Of a stretch of DNA of 64,000 bases, positions 34,923 to 46,333 are shown piece by piece. Below the pieces are notes generated by a model that saw only the letters and a program-made list of their open reading frames with translations, was not told the origin of the DNA and did no database searches. Made by a program: the position numbers and the translations under genes. Every line of letters starts with the position of its first letter. Position 1 is the stretch's first letter. This DNA is from Enemella dayhoffiae (lineage in GTDB: Bacteria; Actinomycetota; Actinomycetes; Propionibacteriales; Propionibacteriaceae), in NCBI RefSeq assembly GCF_002250625.1, contig NZ_NMVQ01000008.1, positions 40,477 through 104,476 of the forward strand. The letters run 5' to 3'.

Positions 34923-35683
34923 CCACCCTCGATCTCTCCCCCGCCCCCGGGGCCGCACCGGCCGGCCGCCGGATCTGGCGGCACGGGCTGACCGAGGCCC
35001 GGCTGCTGGCCCGCAACGGCGAGCAACTGCTGCTGACGTTGGTGATTCCGGTCGGCGCCCTGATCCTCGGCCGGCTGTTCGGGGTCCGGTTCGGCCTCGG
35101 CACCGAACTGCTCGTGCCGTCGGTGCTGGCGATGGCCGTGTGGTCCTCGGCGTTCACCTCGCTGGCGATCAGCACCGGCTTCGAGCGCCGCTACGGGGTG
35201 CTCGAGCGACTCGCCGCCACCCCGCTGACCCGCACGGGCCTGCTGCTGGGCAAAGCGATCGGGCTGCTGGTGACGCTGCTCGGACAGCTGCTGGTGCTGA
35301 CGCTGGTCGCGCTGCTGCTGGGCTGGCGGCTGGTGCTGGGCCCGGCGCCGGTGCTGGTCGGGGTGCTGGCGGTGCTGCTCGGCACGATCGCCTTCGCCGC
35401 CCTCGGACTGCTGCTGGCCGGGACCCTGCGCGCCGAGCTCACCCTCGGTCTGGCCAACCTGATCCATCTGGTGCTGCTGGGGGCCGGCGGCATCCTGGTG
35501 CCGCTGGCGAGCTATCCCGAACCGGTCCGTGCCGTGGTCGCGCTGCTGCCGACGGCTGCGCTCGGCGAGGCCCTGCGCGGGGCCGGTACCGGGCAGACCC
35601 ACTGGTGGACGCTGCCGGCGCTGCTGGTCTGGGCCGTGGCCACGATTGTGTTGACGAGAAAGGTGTTCCGATGGATGTCGTGA
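34919..35683 (+). CDS. ABC-2-type exporter permease
   Basis: Membrane protein of 254 residues with six hydrophobic helices in ABC-2 arrangement: RLLARNGEQLLLTLVIPVGAL near the start, the FERRYGVLERLAATPLTR coupling segment (about 88-105), and the GAGGILVPLASYPEPVRAVVALLPTAAL helix pair before the last helix. The ATG at 34919 overlaps the ATPase stop. The end overlaps the ctaA start by 13 bases, which ties the exporter to heme A synthesis at the translational level. Confidence 0.92.
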   Translation: MTTLDLSPAPGAAPAGRRIWRHGLTEARLLARNGEQLLLTLVIPVGALILGRLFGVRFGLGTELLVPSVLAMAVWSSAFTSLAISTGFERRYGVLERLAATPLTRTGLLLGKAIGLLVTLLGQLLVLTLVALLLGWRLVLGPAPVLVGVLAVLLGTIAFAALGLLLAGTLRAELTLGLANLIHLVLLGAGGILVPLASYPEPVRAVVALLPTAALGEALRGAGTGQTHWWTLPALLVWAVATIVLTRKVFRWMS

Positions 35684-36552
35684 CCGAGGAGCCGGTGGGC
35701 GTCGACTCGGGTTGGAAGACCCTGCGGGCCTGGTCGCTCGGTTCGCTGATCGGCAACATGGGCCTGATCCTGACCGGGGCGCTGGTCCGGCTGACCAAGT
35801 CGGGGCTGGGCTGCCCGACCTGGCCCAAGTGCACCAACGAGTCGCTGATCCCGCAAGGGATGGGGCTGCACGGCGCGATCGAGTTCGGCAACCGGCTGCT
35901 CACCTTCGTGCTGGTGGCGCTGGCGATCGGCACCTTCTATGCCGCGCTGCGGGTACGCGACCGGGGCGCCCCGCGGCGCGACCTGCGCCGGCTGGCGTTC
36001 TGGTCCGCGCTCGGCATCCCGGCCCAGGCGATCATCGGCGGGATCACCGTGCTGACGAAGCTGAACCCCTACGTGGTGGCCTCGCACCTGCTGGTGTCGG
36101 TGGCGCTGATCGTGGTGCTGGTGCTGCTGGTACGCCGGGCGTACCGGGTCCCGCCCGACCCGACCGACGCGCGCGGCCAGGCGCTGGCCCGGGTCACCTT
36201 CTGGTTGGTGATGCTGTCGGTGGTGCTGGGCACCCTGGTCACCGGCTCGGCCCCGCACAGCGGTGACGCCGACGCCGCGCGCACCGGGTTCACCCTGGAG
36301 ATCGTCGCCAAGGCGCATGCCTGGAGCGTGTGGGCGGTGATCATCGCGATGGTCGCCTGCTGGCTGGTCACGCGCTCGCGCAGCCTGCTCTGGCTGGGGG
36401 TGGCCGTGCTGTTCCAGGGTCTGGTCGGCTATCTGCAGTATTTCAACGGGCTGCCGATCTGGATCGTCGCCCTGCACATGGTCGGCGTGGCCGTGGTCAC
36501 CGCCCTCGCCGCGAACGTCCTCTGGGGCGTACGCCGGGTCACGACGCGCTGA
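35671..36552 (+). CDS. ctaA: Heme A synthase (COX15/CtaA)
   Basis: Oxidises the methyl group of heme O to give heme A for cytochrome aa3 oxidase. The eight-helix, 293-residue protein has the conserved signature ALVRLTKSGLGCPTWPKC with its Cys pair near 48-54, HGAIEFGNRLLTF (first His/Glu set), SHLLVSVAL, AKAHAWSVW and a final ALHMVGVAVV (His ligand). The ATG at 35671 lies inside the permease end. Its last 14 bases overlap the convergent binding-protein gene. ctaB, the preceding step, lies 3.6 kb away, beyond the importer operon. Confidence 0.94.
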   Translation: MDVVTEEPVGVDSGWKTLRAWSLGSLIGNMGLILTGALVRLTKSGLGCPTWPKCTNESLIPQGMGLHGAIEFGNRLLTFVLVALAIGTFYAALRVRDRGAPRRDLRRLAFWSALGIPAQAIIGGITVLTKLNPYVVASHLLVSVALIVVLVLLVRRAYRVPPDPTDARGQALARVTFWLVMLSVVLGTLVTGSAPHSGDADAARTGFTLEIVAKAHAWSVWAVIIAMVACWLVTRSRSLLWLGVAVLFQGLVGYLQYFNGLPIWIVALHMVGVAVVTALAANVLWGVRRVTTR

Positions 36553-37510
36553 GGAAACCCTGGGACTGCAGCCAGTCCCAGGCGACGTCGACCGCGTCCT
36601 CGCCGTCGACGTCGATCCGGGCGTTCAGATCCAACAGGGTCTGGTTGTCCAGCTTGGCCTGGACCGGGGCGAGCAGCTGTTCCAGCTGCGGCGCCTTTTC
36701 GTTGAGCTCGGTGGTGATCACCGGGGCGACGTTGTAGTTGGGAAAGTACTTCTTGTCGTCCTCGAGCACGGTCAGGTTGAGCGCCTTGATCCGACCGTCG
36801 GTGGTGAACACCTCACCGAAGTTGCACAGTCCCTGCGCGGTCGCCTCGTAGATGGCGCCGGTGTCCAGGGTCTTGATGTTCTGCGGCGGCAGGTCGGGCA
36901 GGCCGTAGGTTTTCAACCAGGGCTGGAATCCGTCGTTTCGGTTGGCGAACTCGGATTCGAGGCAGAAGGTGAGCTGGTCGACCGGCACCTTCTGCAGCTC
37001 CGACATGGTGCGGATGTTGAGCTTCTGCTTCGTCTTGTCGGTCATCGCGAACGAGTAGGTGTTGTTCATCGGGGCCGGCTTGAGCCAGACCAGACCGTTC
37101 TTCGCGTCGGCGTCCTTGACCGCCTGCCACTGACCCTGCTCATCGGGGATCGCCTTTTCCTGCTTGAGATAGGAGACCCAGGCGGTGCCGGTGTATTCCC
37201 ACTGGAAGTTGGTCTGCTTCTGCAGCATCGCCTGACGGGCGCTCTGCGAACCCGGGATATTGGTCAGGTCCTGCACGTTGGCGCCGGCGGACTGGAACAG
37301 GATCACCGCCATCTTGCCCAGCAGCAGCTGCTCGGAGAAGTTCTTCGAACCCACCTTGATGCTCACCCCGTCCAGGCGCGGGGCACCGGCCAACGCGCCA
37401 GCGAGCTTGCCGGTCGGTGCGAAGCCTCCGGCGGTGCCGAGTCCGCAGCCGGCCAGCAGCACGGTGAGCAGCAGCAGCGGGGTGAACAGTCGGATCGCGC
37501 GGCTGTACAT
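36539..37510 (-). CDS. Glycine betaine/choline-type substrate-binding lipoprotein
   Basis: Extracellular binding protein of 323 residues for an OpuC/ProU-type importer. The signal peptide ends in the lipobox LAGC with Cys22. The OpuAC signature VKVGSKNFSEQLLLGKM-like segment (IKVGSKNFSEQLLLG at about 51-65) is present, as are QWEYTGTAWVSYL and the Tyr/Trp residues that form an aromatic cage in this family. The likely ligand is choline, betaine or carnitine. It is last in a four-gene operon; its ATG overlaps the permease stop (ATGA). Confidence 0.93.
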   Translation of the reverse strand: MYSRAIRLFTPLLLLTVLLAGCGLGTAGGFAPTGKLAGALAGAPRLDGVSIKVGSKNFSEQLLLGKMAVILFQSAGANVQDLTNIPGSQSARQAMLQKQTNFQWEYTGTAWVSYLKQEKAIPDEQGQWQAVKDADAKNGLVWLKPAPMNNTYSFAMTDKTKQKLNIRTMSELQKVPVDQLTFCLESEFANRNDGFQPWLKTYGLPDLPPQNIKTLDTGAIYEATAQGLCNFGEVFTTDGRIKALNLTVLEDDKKYFPNYNVAPVITTELNEKAPQLEQLLAPVQAKLDNQTLLDLNARIDVDGEDAVDVAWDWLQSQGFLSAS

Positions 37511-38250
37511 CACAGTCCCTTCGGCTTGACGAGCATCTCGAGTACCCGCCCGATCCAGTCGACGATCAGGGCGAGCAGGGCGACCAGCAGGGCGCCGCTG
37601 ACCAGCACCTTGAACCGGAACAGGGTGATCCCGGTCTGGATCAGCGCGCCGAGGCCGCCGGCGTTGATGAAGGTGGCGAAGGTGGCGGTGCCGACGACCA
37701 GCACCAGGGCGGTGCGTACGCCGGCCATGATCACCGGGATCGCCATCGGCAGTTCGAGCCGCAACAGCACGGCCAGTGCCGACATGCCCATCCCCCGACC
37801 GGCCTCGACCAGGCTCGGGTCCACCGCCTGCAGGCCGGTGATGGTGTTGCGCAGCACCGGCAGGAAGGCATACAACGACAGCGCCAGCACCGCGGTGCCG
37901 AGCCCAAAGCCGATCCAGATCGCCAGCAGCACCAGCAGGCCGATGGCCGGGGCGGCCTGTCCGGCGTTGGCGACCGCCTCCACCACGGGGGCGATCCGGC
38001 GTACGCCCGGGCGGGTCAGCGCGATCCCGATCGGGATCGCGGTGCACACCACCACCAACGTGCAGATCACGGTGATCACGATGTGCTCGCGGGTCAGCTG
38101 GCCGATCGTGGCCCAGGCCAGCTGACGCGACTCGATCGAGTCCAGCTCGGCGGTGGAACGCCAGATCAGCCAGCCGCCGAAGACCACCAGCACCATGATC
38201 GGCAGGCCGACCAACAGGCCGATCTGCTCTCTGGTGAGCCGATCCCGCAT
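37510..38250 (-). CDS. Choline/betaine ABC importer permease (first of two in the operon's 3' half)
   Basis: Membrane protein of 246 residues, six helices, OpuCB/ProW-like. The EAA-type coupling loop is DPSLVEAGRGMGMSALAVLLRLELPMAIPVIMAG (about 140-170). One extra N-terminal helix (GLLVGLPIMVLVVFGGWLIW) precedes a periplasmic loop of about 30 residues. It overlaps the ATPase gene by ATGA on one side and the binding-protein gene on the other. Confidence 0.92.
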   Translation of the reverse strand: MRDRLTREQIGLLVGLPIMVLVVFGGWLIWRSTAELDSIESRQLAWATIGQLTREHIVITVICTLVVVCTAIPIGIALTRPGVRRIAPVVEAVANAGQAAPAIGLLVLLAIWIGFGLGTAVLALSLYAFLPVLRNTITGLQAVDPSLVEAGRGMGMSALAVLLRLELPMAIPVIMAGVRTALVLVVGTATFATFINAGGLGALIQTGITLFRFKVLVSGALLVALLALIVDWIGRVLEMLVKPKGL

Positions 38251-39434
38251 CACCGTTCCCCCGCCTCGACCGGCTGCTTGGGGTCCTGTCGCTGACGCTC
38301 GGCCGCGGCCTGGTCGATCTCGCGGATCCGTTCGGTGATCGCACGGAAGGAGACCACGCCCTGATATTCGTCGCGGACACCGGTGACAACGGCGCCGCCG
38401 TGGCCGGAAGCGAGCATCGTGTCCAGGGCGTCGGCGAGCGTGGAACGGTGGTCCACGGTGCTGAAGGCGGGGTGCTGGTGACCCTCGATGAGCTCGCCGC
38501 GGAGATTGCGCGTCCACACCCAGCCCTTGGGACGGTTGCGCTCGTCGAGCACGATCACCGCCTCGTCACCGTTGCGTTCGGCCGTCTTGATGGCGTCCTT
38601 CACCCGGCTGCCGACGCGCGCGGTGGTCGGGTGGCTGAGTTCGATCTCCGAGACGCGCTGCAGGCTGAGCTGCTTGAGCGTGGACCCGCTGCCGACGAAA
38701 TCGGCCACGTAGTCGTCGGCCGGCGCACCCAGCAGCACCTCCGGCGTGTCGTACTGGGCGATGTGCGCGCCCTCGCGCAGCAGCAGGATCCGATCGCCCA
38801 GCTTGACCGCCTCGTCGATGTCGTGGGTGACGCAGACGATCGTCTTGCGCAGTTCTTCCTGGATGCTCATCAGCTCGTCCTGCAACCGGGCCCGGGTGAT
38901 CGGGTCCACCGCACCGAACGGCTCGTCCATCAGCACCACCGGCGGGTCGGCGGCCAGCCCACGGGCCACTCCGACGCGCTGCTGCTGACCGCCGGAGAGT
39001 TCCCGGGGGAAGCGGTCGCGATAGCGCGCCGGGTCCAGGCCCACCATGTCCAGGAGTTCATCGACCCGGTTCCGGGTGCGTTGCTTGTCCCACTTGAGCA
39101 GGCCCGGCACCATGCCCACGTTCTGCGCCACGGTGAGGTGCGGGAACAGGCTGCCGCCCTGGATCACATAGCCGATATTGCGGCGCAGCTCGTCGGGGTC
39201 GCTGTCGTTGATGTCCTTGCCGTTGATCCGGATGGTGCCCGAGGAGGGTTCGATCAGCCGGTTGATCATCTTGAGCGAGGTGGTCTTGCCGCAGCCGGAG
39301 GGGCCGATGAACATCACGATCTCCCCGGCCGGGATGGTCAGCGACAGCGAGTCGACCGCCGGTTTGGCCTGGCCGGCGTACTTCTTGGTGACGTCGATCA
39401 GCTCGATCTCGACACCGGACTGGTTGTCGCTCAT
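38250..39434 (-). CDS. Choline/betaine ABC importer ATPase with CBS domains
   Basis: ProV/OpuCA-type ATPase of 394 residues: Walker A GPSGCGKTT (about 42-50), Q-loop VIQGGSLFPHLTV, signature LSGGQQQRVGVARGL, Walker B VVLMDEPFGAVDP, H-loop VTHDIDEA. After about 270 come two CBS motifs that in OpuA sense ionic strength or cyclic di-AMP (known in family): the first is worn, the second is clear (ADALDTMLASGHGGAVVTG). The ATG at 39434 opens the canonical sequence, and both ends overlap neighbours by four bases. Confidence 0.94.
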   Translation of the reverse strand: MSDNQSGVEIELIDVTKKYAGQAKPAVDSLSLTIPAGEIVMFIGPSGCGKTTSLKMINRLIEPSSGTIRINGKDINDSDPDELRRNIGYVIQGGSLFPHLTVAQNVGMVPGLLKWDKQRTRNRVDELLDMVGLDPARYRDRFPRELSGGQQQRVGVARGLAADPPVVLMDEPFGAVDPITRARLQDELMSIQEELRKTIVCVTHDIDEAVKLGDRILLLREGAHIAQYDTPEVLLGAPADDYVADFVGSGSTLKQLSLQRVSEIELSHPTTARVGSRVKDAIKTAERNGDEAVIVLDERNRPKGWVWTRNLRGELIEGHQHPAFSTVDHRSTLADALDTMLASGHGGAVVTGVRDEYQGVVSFRAITERIREIDQAAAERQRQDPKQPVEAGER

Positions 39435-40072
39435 GCGCGGATTCCCTTCGAGGTGGTGAAACGACCGATCAGCAGCAGCCCCCAGTCGAGGATGACGGCG
39501 AGGATGACCACACCGACGGTGCCGACCAGCGCATAACTGAGCGCGTTCTTGCCGCCGATCTGGGTCAGTCCGGTGAAGATGTAGGTGCCCAGGCCGGGGC
39601 CGAGGGCGTACGCCGCGATCGCGGCCACCCCCATCGACATCTGGGTGGACACCCGCAGCCCGGCCATGATCACCGGCCAGGCCAGCGGCAGGCGTACCTT
39701 CCAGAAGGTGACCAGGGGGTTCATCCCCATCCCCTTGGCGGACTCCAGCAGGTTGCGGTCCACCCCGGCGAGGCCGACGATCGCGTTGCGCAGGATCGGC
39801 AGCACCCCATAGAACGCGACCGCGATCACCGCGGGGAGCGCACCGATGCCGACCAGCGGCAGCAGCAGGCCCAGCAGCGCGAAGGACGGGATGGTCAGGC
39901 CGACGGCGGAGATGCCGTTGGCCAGCGCCTCGAGGCGGGACCGCCCGACCACGAGGACGGCGAGGGCGATCGCGATGATGGTCGCCAGGATCATGGCCTG
40001 GACCACCAGGCTGACGTGCTGATAGGACCGGAAGGCGATGTCCGCCCACCGCTCAGCGATGAAATCGGCCAC
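39431..40072 (-). CDS. Choline/betaine ABC importer permease (first gene of the operon)
   Basis: Permease of 213 residues, five to six helices, paired with the second permease to form the channel. The coupling loop is VDRNLLESAKGMGMNPLVTFWKVRLPLAWPVIMAG (about 105-140), and ALGPGLGTYIFTGLTQIG follows. It leads the operon permease-ATPase-permease-binding protein. The whole operon is set between ctaA and ctaB, which are close neighbours in related actinobacteria. A palindrome lies upstream. Confidence 0.92.
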   Translation of the reverse strand: MADFIAERWADIAFRSYQHVSLVVQAMILATIIAIALAVLVVGRSRLEALANGISAVGLTIPSFALLGLLLPLVGIGALPAVIAVAFYGVLPILRNAIVGLAGVDRNLLESAKGMGMNPLVTFWKVRLPLAWPVIMAGLRVSTQMSMGVAAIAAYALGPGLGTYIFTGLTQIGGKNALSYALVGTVGVVILAVILDWGLLLIGRFTTSKGIRA

Positions 40073-40096
40073 GGGGTTCGGCCTCTCTGTCGGCAG

Positions 40097-40111
40097 TAGC
40101 GTCCGACGCTA
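40097..40111. promoter_or_regulatory. Palindrome upstream of the choline/betaine importer
   Basis: TAGCGTC-C-GACGCTA, seven-base perfect arms, lies 25 bases upstream of the first permease start, in the promoter zone. It may be an operator for an osmotic or choline-responsive regulator; no such regulator is in the window. Confidence 0.4.
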
Positions 40112-40196
40112 GCCAGTCACGGTGCCATGGACCACTTCGCTGACGACAACCCCGACTTCGTCACCAAATCGAGACCGTCCCGTTCCAGGGTGCGGC

Positions 40197-41135
40197 TCAG
40201 AACAGCAGTGGGTCGACGGCCGCGGCCAGGAAGATCAGCGCCAGATAGCTGTTCGACCAGTGGAACAGCCGCATCGGCTTCAGCTCGACGTCGTCGGCCC
40301 CGGCGTTGGCCCGGCGCAGCAGCTGCACGGACTCCCACAGGAACACGACACCGCCGACGGCGGCCACCGCCGGGTACAACCAGCCGGTCCCGGCGATCGG
40401 CCACAGCGCCAGCGAGGTGAGCACCATCAGCACCGAATAGACCAGGATCCGCTTCGCCACCCGCGGTGCCGACATCACCACCGGCAGCATCGGCACCTCC
40501 GCGGCGGCATAGTCCGCGCGATAGCGGAACGCCAGCGCCCAGGTGTGCGGCGGGGTCCAGAAGAACACGATCGCGAACAGCACGAAGGGGGCCAGGGCGA
40601 CCGAGTTGGTCACCGCGGTCCAGCCGATCAGCGGCGGGAAGCAGCCGGCGATGCCGCCCCAGACGATGTTCTGCGACATCGTGCGCTTCAGCCACATCGT
40701 GTAGACGAGGACATAGAACGCGTTCGCCGCCAGCGCCAGGGCCGCCGACAGCCAGTTCACGAACAGTCCGAACAACAGCGTGGCGAGGACGCCGAGCACG
40801 ATCCCGAAGACGGTCCCCTGGATCGGCTCGACCTGGTGCCGCGGCATCGGGCGGCGCCGGGTGCGGCGCATCTTCTCATCGATGTCGCGGTCGAGCACGC
40901 AGTTGAAGGTGTTCGCGCTGGCCGCGGCGAGCGCGCCGGCGACCAGGGTCCAGAACACCAGCACGAGATTGGGTACGCCGTGCGCGGCGAGGAACATCGC
41001 CGGGGCGGTGGTGACCAGCAACAACTCGACGACCCGTGGTTTGGTCAGCGCGACGTAGGCCTTGACGACATCGCGCCAGGTCTTGGCCGACACACCGGCC
41101 GTCGCCACCACGGGGTGGGCATCGGTGTGGGTCAC
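40197..41135 (-). CDS. ctaB: Protoheme IX farnesyltransferase (heme O synthase)
   Basis: UbiA-family prenyltransferase that adds farnesyl to heme B, giving heme O. The 312-residue protein has about eight helices and both Asp-rich motifs: Asn75 with Asp82-x3-Asp86 in ANTFNCVLDRDID followed by MRRTRRRPMP, and the second around YRADYAAAEVPMLP. The GTG at 41135 is chosen: it has GGAG nine bases upstream and gives a normal length. It diverges from tkt, leaving 223 bases for two promoters. Confidence 0.94.
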   Translation of the reverse strand: MTHTDAHPVVATAGVSAKTWRDVVKAYVALTKPRVVELLLVTTAPAMFLAAHGVPNLVLVFWTLVAGALAAASANTFNCVLDRDIDEKMRRTRRRPMPRHQVEPIQGTVFGIVLGVLATLLFGLFVNWLSAALALAANAFYVLVYTMWLKRTMSQNIVWGGIAGCFPPLIGWTAVTNSVALAPFVLFAIVFFWTPPHTWALAFRYRADYAAAEVPMLPVVMSAPRVAKRILVYSVLMVLTSLALWPIAGTGWLYPAVAAVGGVVFLWESVQLLRRANAGADDVELKPMRLFHWSNSYLALIFLAAAVDPLLF

Positions 41136-41358
41136 AGAAATGTTCTCCAGCTCTCTTCGTGCGCGTCGTCGCCCGGTTCGCGGGTCCCCCGAAGTGTACG
41201 ACCGAACTCGCGAGGGGCGAAAACCGAACCACCGGGAGGGGGCTGCCCCAGCGCTGGTCCCACGCAGTAGTGTCGGTCGTGACCATTCCGTGACCGTCAC
41301 CGTGCCAAGATGGACGGCCGTTGGCCGAATGCCGCAGAACCTGTGAAAGGAACCCTCC

Positions 41359-43566
<2,208 letters not shown>

Positions 43567-43595
43567 CCCGCACGTCCGAGAACCAAGGAGAAGAC

Positions 43596-44702
43596 ATGTC
43601 CGATCGACTGAAGAAGCTCTCCGACGCCGGCGTCTCGATCTGGCTGGACGACCTGTCCCGGCAGCGGATCAGCTCCGGTGACCTGGCCCGGCTGGTGGCC
43701 GAGTCCTCCGTCACGGGAGTGACCACCAACCCGACCATCTTCGCCGGTGCGCTGGCCGACGGGGAGTCCTATGAGTCCCAGGTGCGGATCCTGCGCGACC
43801 GCGGGGTGAGCGTCGAGGACGCGATCAAGCAGATCACCACCGACGACGTGCGCGCCGCCTGCGACGTGATGTCGGCGACCAACCGCGCCACCGACGGGGT
43901 CGACGGCCGGGTGTCGATCGAGGTCGAGCCCGGGCTGGCCCGCGACACCGCCGGCACCATCGCCCAGGCCCGTGAGCTGGCCGAGATGGTGGGCCGGGAC
44001 AATGTGCTGATCAAGATCCCGGCCACCCTCGAGGGGCTGGAGGCGATCACCGAGGTGATCGGGCACGGGATCTCGGTCAACGTGACGCTGATCTTCTCCC
44101 TGGAGCGCTATCAGGGGGTGATGGACGCCTATCTGGCCGGGCTGGAGAAGGCCGCCGAACAGGGCCGTGACCTGTCCCGGCTGCACTCGGTGGCCTCCTT
44201 CTTCGTCTCCCGGGTCGACTCCGAGGTGGACAAGCGGCTGGACAAGCTGGGCGGGGAGCAGGCCAGCGGGCTGAAGGGGAAGGCGGCGGTCGCGAACGCC
44301 CGACTCGCGTACGAGTTGTACCAGCAGGTGTTCGAGTCCGGGGAGCGGTTCGCCGCGCTCAAGGCCAAGGGAGCCAACGCCCAGCGTCCGCTCTGGGCGT
44401 CCACCGGGGTCAAGGACCCGGCCTATCCCGACACCCTCTATGTCGCCGACCTGATCGTCCCCGGCACCGTGAACACCATGCCGGAGAAGACGATGGACGC
44501 GTTCGCCGACCACGGTGAGGTGGTGGCCGATGCGGTCACCCCACACCTGGACGACGCCCGCGCCACCATGAAGGCGCTGGAGGAGGCCGGGATCGACCTC
44601 GATGACGTGGTCAAGGTGCTGGAGGACGAGGGCGTCGAGAAGTTCGACAAGTCCTGGTCCGAGCTGGTGGAGACGGTCAAGACCGCCCTGCAGAAGCGCT
44701 GA
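43596..44702 (+). CDS. tal: Transaldolase
   Basis: Transfers a dihydroxyacetone unit between sugar phosphates. Actinobacterial-type transaldolase of 368 residues, with the Schiff-base Lys140 in NVLIKIPAT, the N-terminal Asp of SIWLDDLSR and the Asn/Thr of GVTTNPTIF (41-49). AAGGAG lies five bases before the ATG at 43596, which fixes the start; the open frame extends eleven codons upstream. It follows tkt by 29 bases. Confidence 0.97.
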   Translation: MSDRLKKLSDAGVSIWLDDLSRQRISSGDLARLVAESSVTGVTTNPTIFAGALADGESYESQVRILRDRGVSVEDAIKQITTDDVRAACDVMSATNRATDGVDGRVSIEVEPGLARDTAGTIAQARELAEMVGRDNVLIKIPATLEGLEAITEVIGHGISVNVTLIFSLERYQGVMDAYLAGLEKAAEQGRDLSRLHSVASFFVSRVDSEVDKRLDKLGGEQASGLKGKAAVANARLAYELYQQVFESGERFAALKAKGANAQRPLWASTGVKDPAYPDTLYVADLIVPGTVNTMPEKTMDAFADHGEVVADAVTPHLDDARATMKALEEAGIDLDDVVKVLEDEGVEKFDKSWSELVETVKTALQKR

Positions 44703-44749
44703 GGCGTACGGCTGAGGCGTACCAAACCCTGACGAACAAGGAGTTGAGC

Positions 44750-46321
44750 GTGGCAGACGCGATCCGGCACAACCCGAAGGATCTCGCGGCGGCCCTGGGG
44801 CAGGTGAACCCGCTCCGCGACCCGCAGGACCGTCGGCTGCCGCAGATCGCCGGCCCCTGCGTCCTGGTCATCTTCGGTGTCACCGGCGACCTGTCCCGCA
44901 AGAAGCTGATGCCGGCCGTCTATGACCTCGCCAACCGGGGACTGCTGCCGCCCGGTTTCGGACTGGTCGGCTTCGCCCGGCGCGACTGGGCGGATCAGGA
45001 CTTCGAGAAGATCGTGCACGACTCGGTACGCCAGCACGCGCGCACACCGTTTCGTGAAGAGGTGTGGAAGCAACTGGTCGAAGGGATCCGGTTCGTGCCG
45101 GGCGACCTGACCGACGACAACGCGTTCGCCTCCCTGAAGCAGACCATCACGGAGCTGGACCAGATCCGCGGCACCGGCGGCAACCACGCGTTCTATCTGT
45201 CGCTGCCACCGGGGCTGTTCGACACGGTGGTCGGCAAGCTGCGCAAGCACGGGCTGGCCGAGAGCCGCAACGGTTCCTGGAGCCGGGTGGTGATCGAGAA
45301 GCCGTTCGGGCACGACCTCGAGTCGGCGCGTGAGCTGGATCGGACCGTGTCCTCGGTGTTCCCGCCCCATTCGGTCTTCCGGATCGATCACTACCTGGGC
45401 AAGGAAACCGTGCAGAACATGCTGGCGCTGCGCTTCGCCAACCAGCTGTTCGAGCCGATCTGGAACAACAACTACATCGACCACGTGCAGATCACGATGG
45501 CCGAGGACATCGGGATCGGCGGCCGGGCTGGCTACTACGACGGCATCGGCGCGGCCCGCGACGTGATCCAGAACCACCTGCTGCAGCTGCTCGCGCTTAC
45601 CGCGATGGAGGAGCCCAACTCGTTCGAGGCCAGCCAACTGCGCACCGAGAAGCAGAAGGTGCTGGCCGCGACCCGGCCGCCGCAGGACCTGGCCGCGCAC
45701 ACCGCGCGCGGCCGGTACGCCGCCGGCTGGCAAGGCGGTGAGAAGGTGCGCGGCTATGTCCAGGAGGAGGGCATCGACCGGTCCTCGACCACCGAGACGT
45801 TCGCCGCGATCCGGGTCGACATCGACAACCGTCGCTGGGCCGGAGTGCCGTTCTATCTGCGCACCGGCAAGCGGTTGGCGCGGCGGGTCACCGAGGTCGC
45901 GCTGGGGTTCAAGAAGGCCCCGCACCTGCCGTTCACCGACACCGACACCGAGGAACTCGGGCACAACGCGCTGGTGATGCGGATCCAGCCCGATGAGGGG
46001 ATCACCCTGCAGTTCGGCGCCAAGGTGCCGGGCACCCAGATGGAGATCCGTCAGGTGAACATGGACTTCGCCTACGGCGGCTCGTTCACCGAGACCAGCC
46101 CTGAGGCGTACGAACGGTTGATCCTGGACGTGCTGCTGGGCGAACCACCGCTGTTCCCGCAGCGGGAGGAGGTCGAGCTGTCCTGGATGATCCTGGACCC
46201 GATTCTCGACCACTGGGCGAGCCTGGGTACGCCTCCGGAGGACTACCAGGCGGGTTCCTGGGGTCCCTCCAGCGCCCACGAGATGCTCGCCCGCGACGGC
46301 CGCGCCTGGCGCCGGCCCTGA
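44750..46321 (+). CDS. zwf: Glucose-6-phosphate dehydrogenase
   Basis: First step of the oxidative pentose phosphate pathway, making NADPH. The 523-residue protein has the coenzyme motif GVTGDLSRK (43-51), the EKPFGHD segment and the catalytic RIDHYLGKE at 211-219. AAGGAG at 44738-44743 is ideally spaced for the GTG at 44750 and too close for the TTG two codons earlier. In actinobacteria G6PD forms a complex with OpcA, encoded next. Confidence 0.97.
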   Translation: MADAIRHNPKDLAAALGQVNPLRDPQDRRLPQIAGPCVLVIFGVTGDLSRKKLMPAVYDLANRGLLPPGFGLVGFARRDWADQDFEKIVHDSVRQHARTPFREEVWKQLVEGIRFVPGDLTDDNAFASLKQTITELDQIRGTGGNHAFYLSLPPGLFDTVVGKLRKHGLAESRNGSWSRVVIEKPFGHDLESARELDRTVSSVFPPHSVFRIDHYLGKETVQNMLALRFANQLFEPIWNNNYIDHVQITMAEDIGIGGRAGYYDGIGAARDVIQNHLLQLLALTAMEEPNSFEASQLRTEKQKVLAATRPPQDLAAHTARGRYAAGWQGGEKVRGYVQEEGIDRSSTTETFAAIRVDIDNRRWAGVPFYLRTGKRLARRVTEVALGFKKAPHLPFTDTDTEELGHNALVMRIQPDEGITLQFGAKVPGTQMEIRQVNMDFAYGGSFTETSPEAYERLILDVLLGEPPLFPQREEVELSWMILDPILDHWASLGTPPEDYQAGSWGPSSAHEMLARDGRAWRRP

Positions 46322-46333
46322 TCGGAGACTCCC

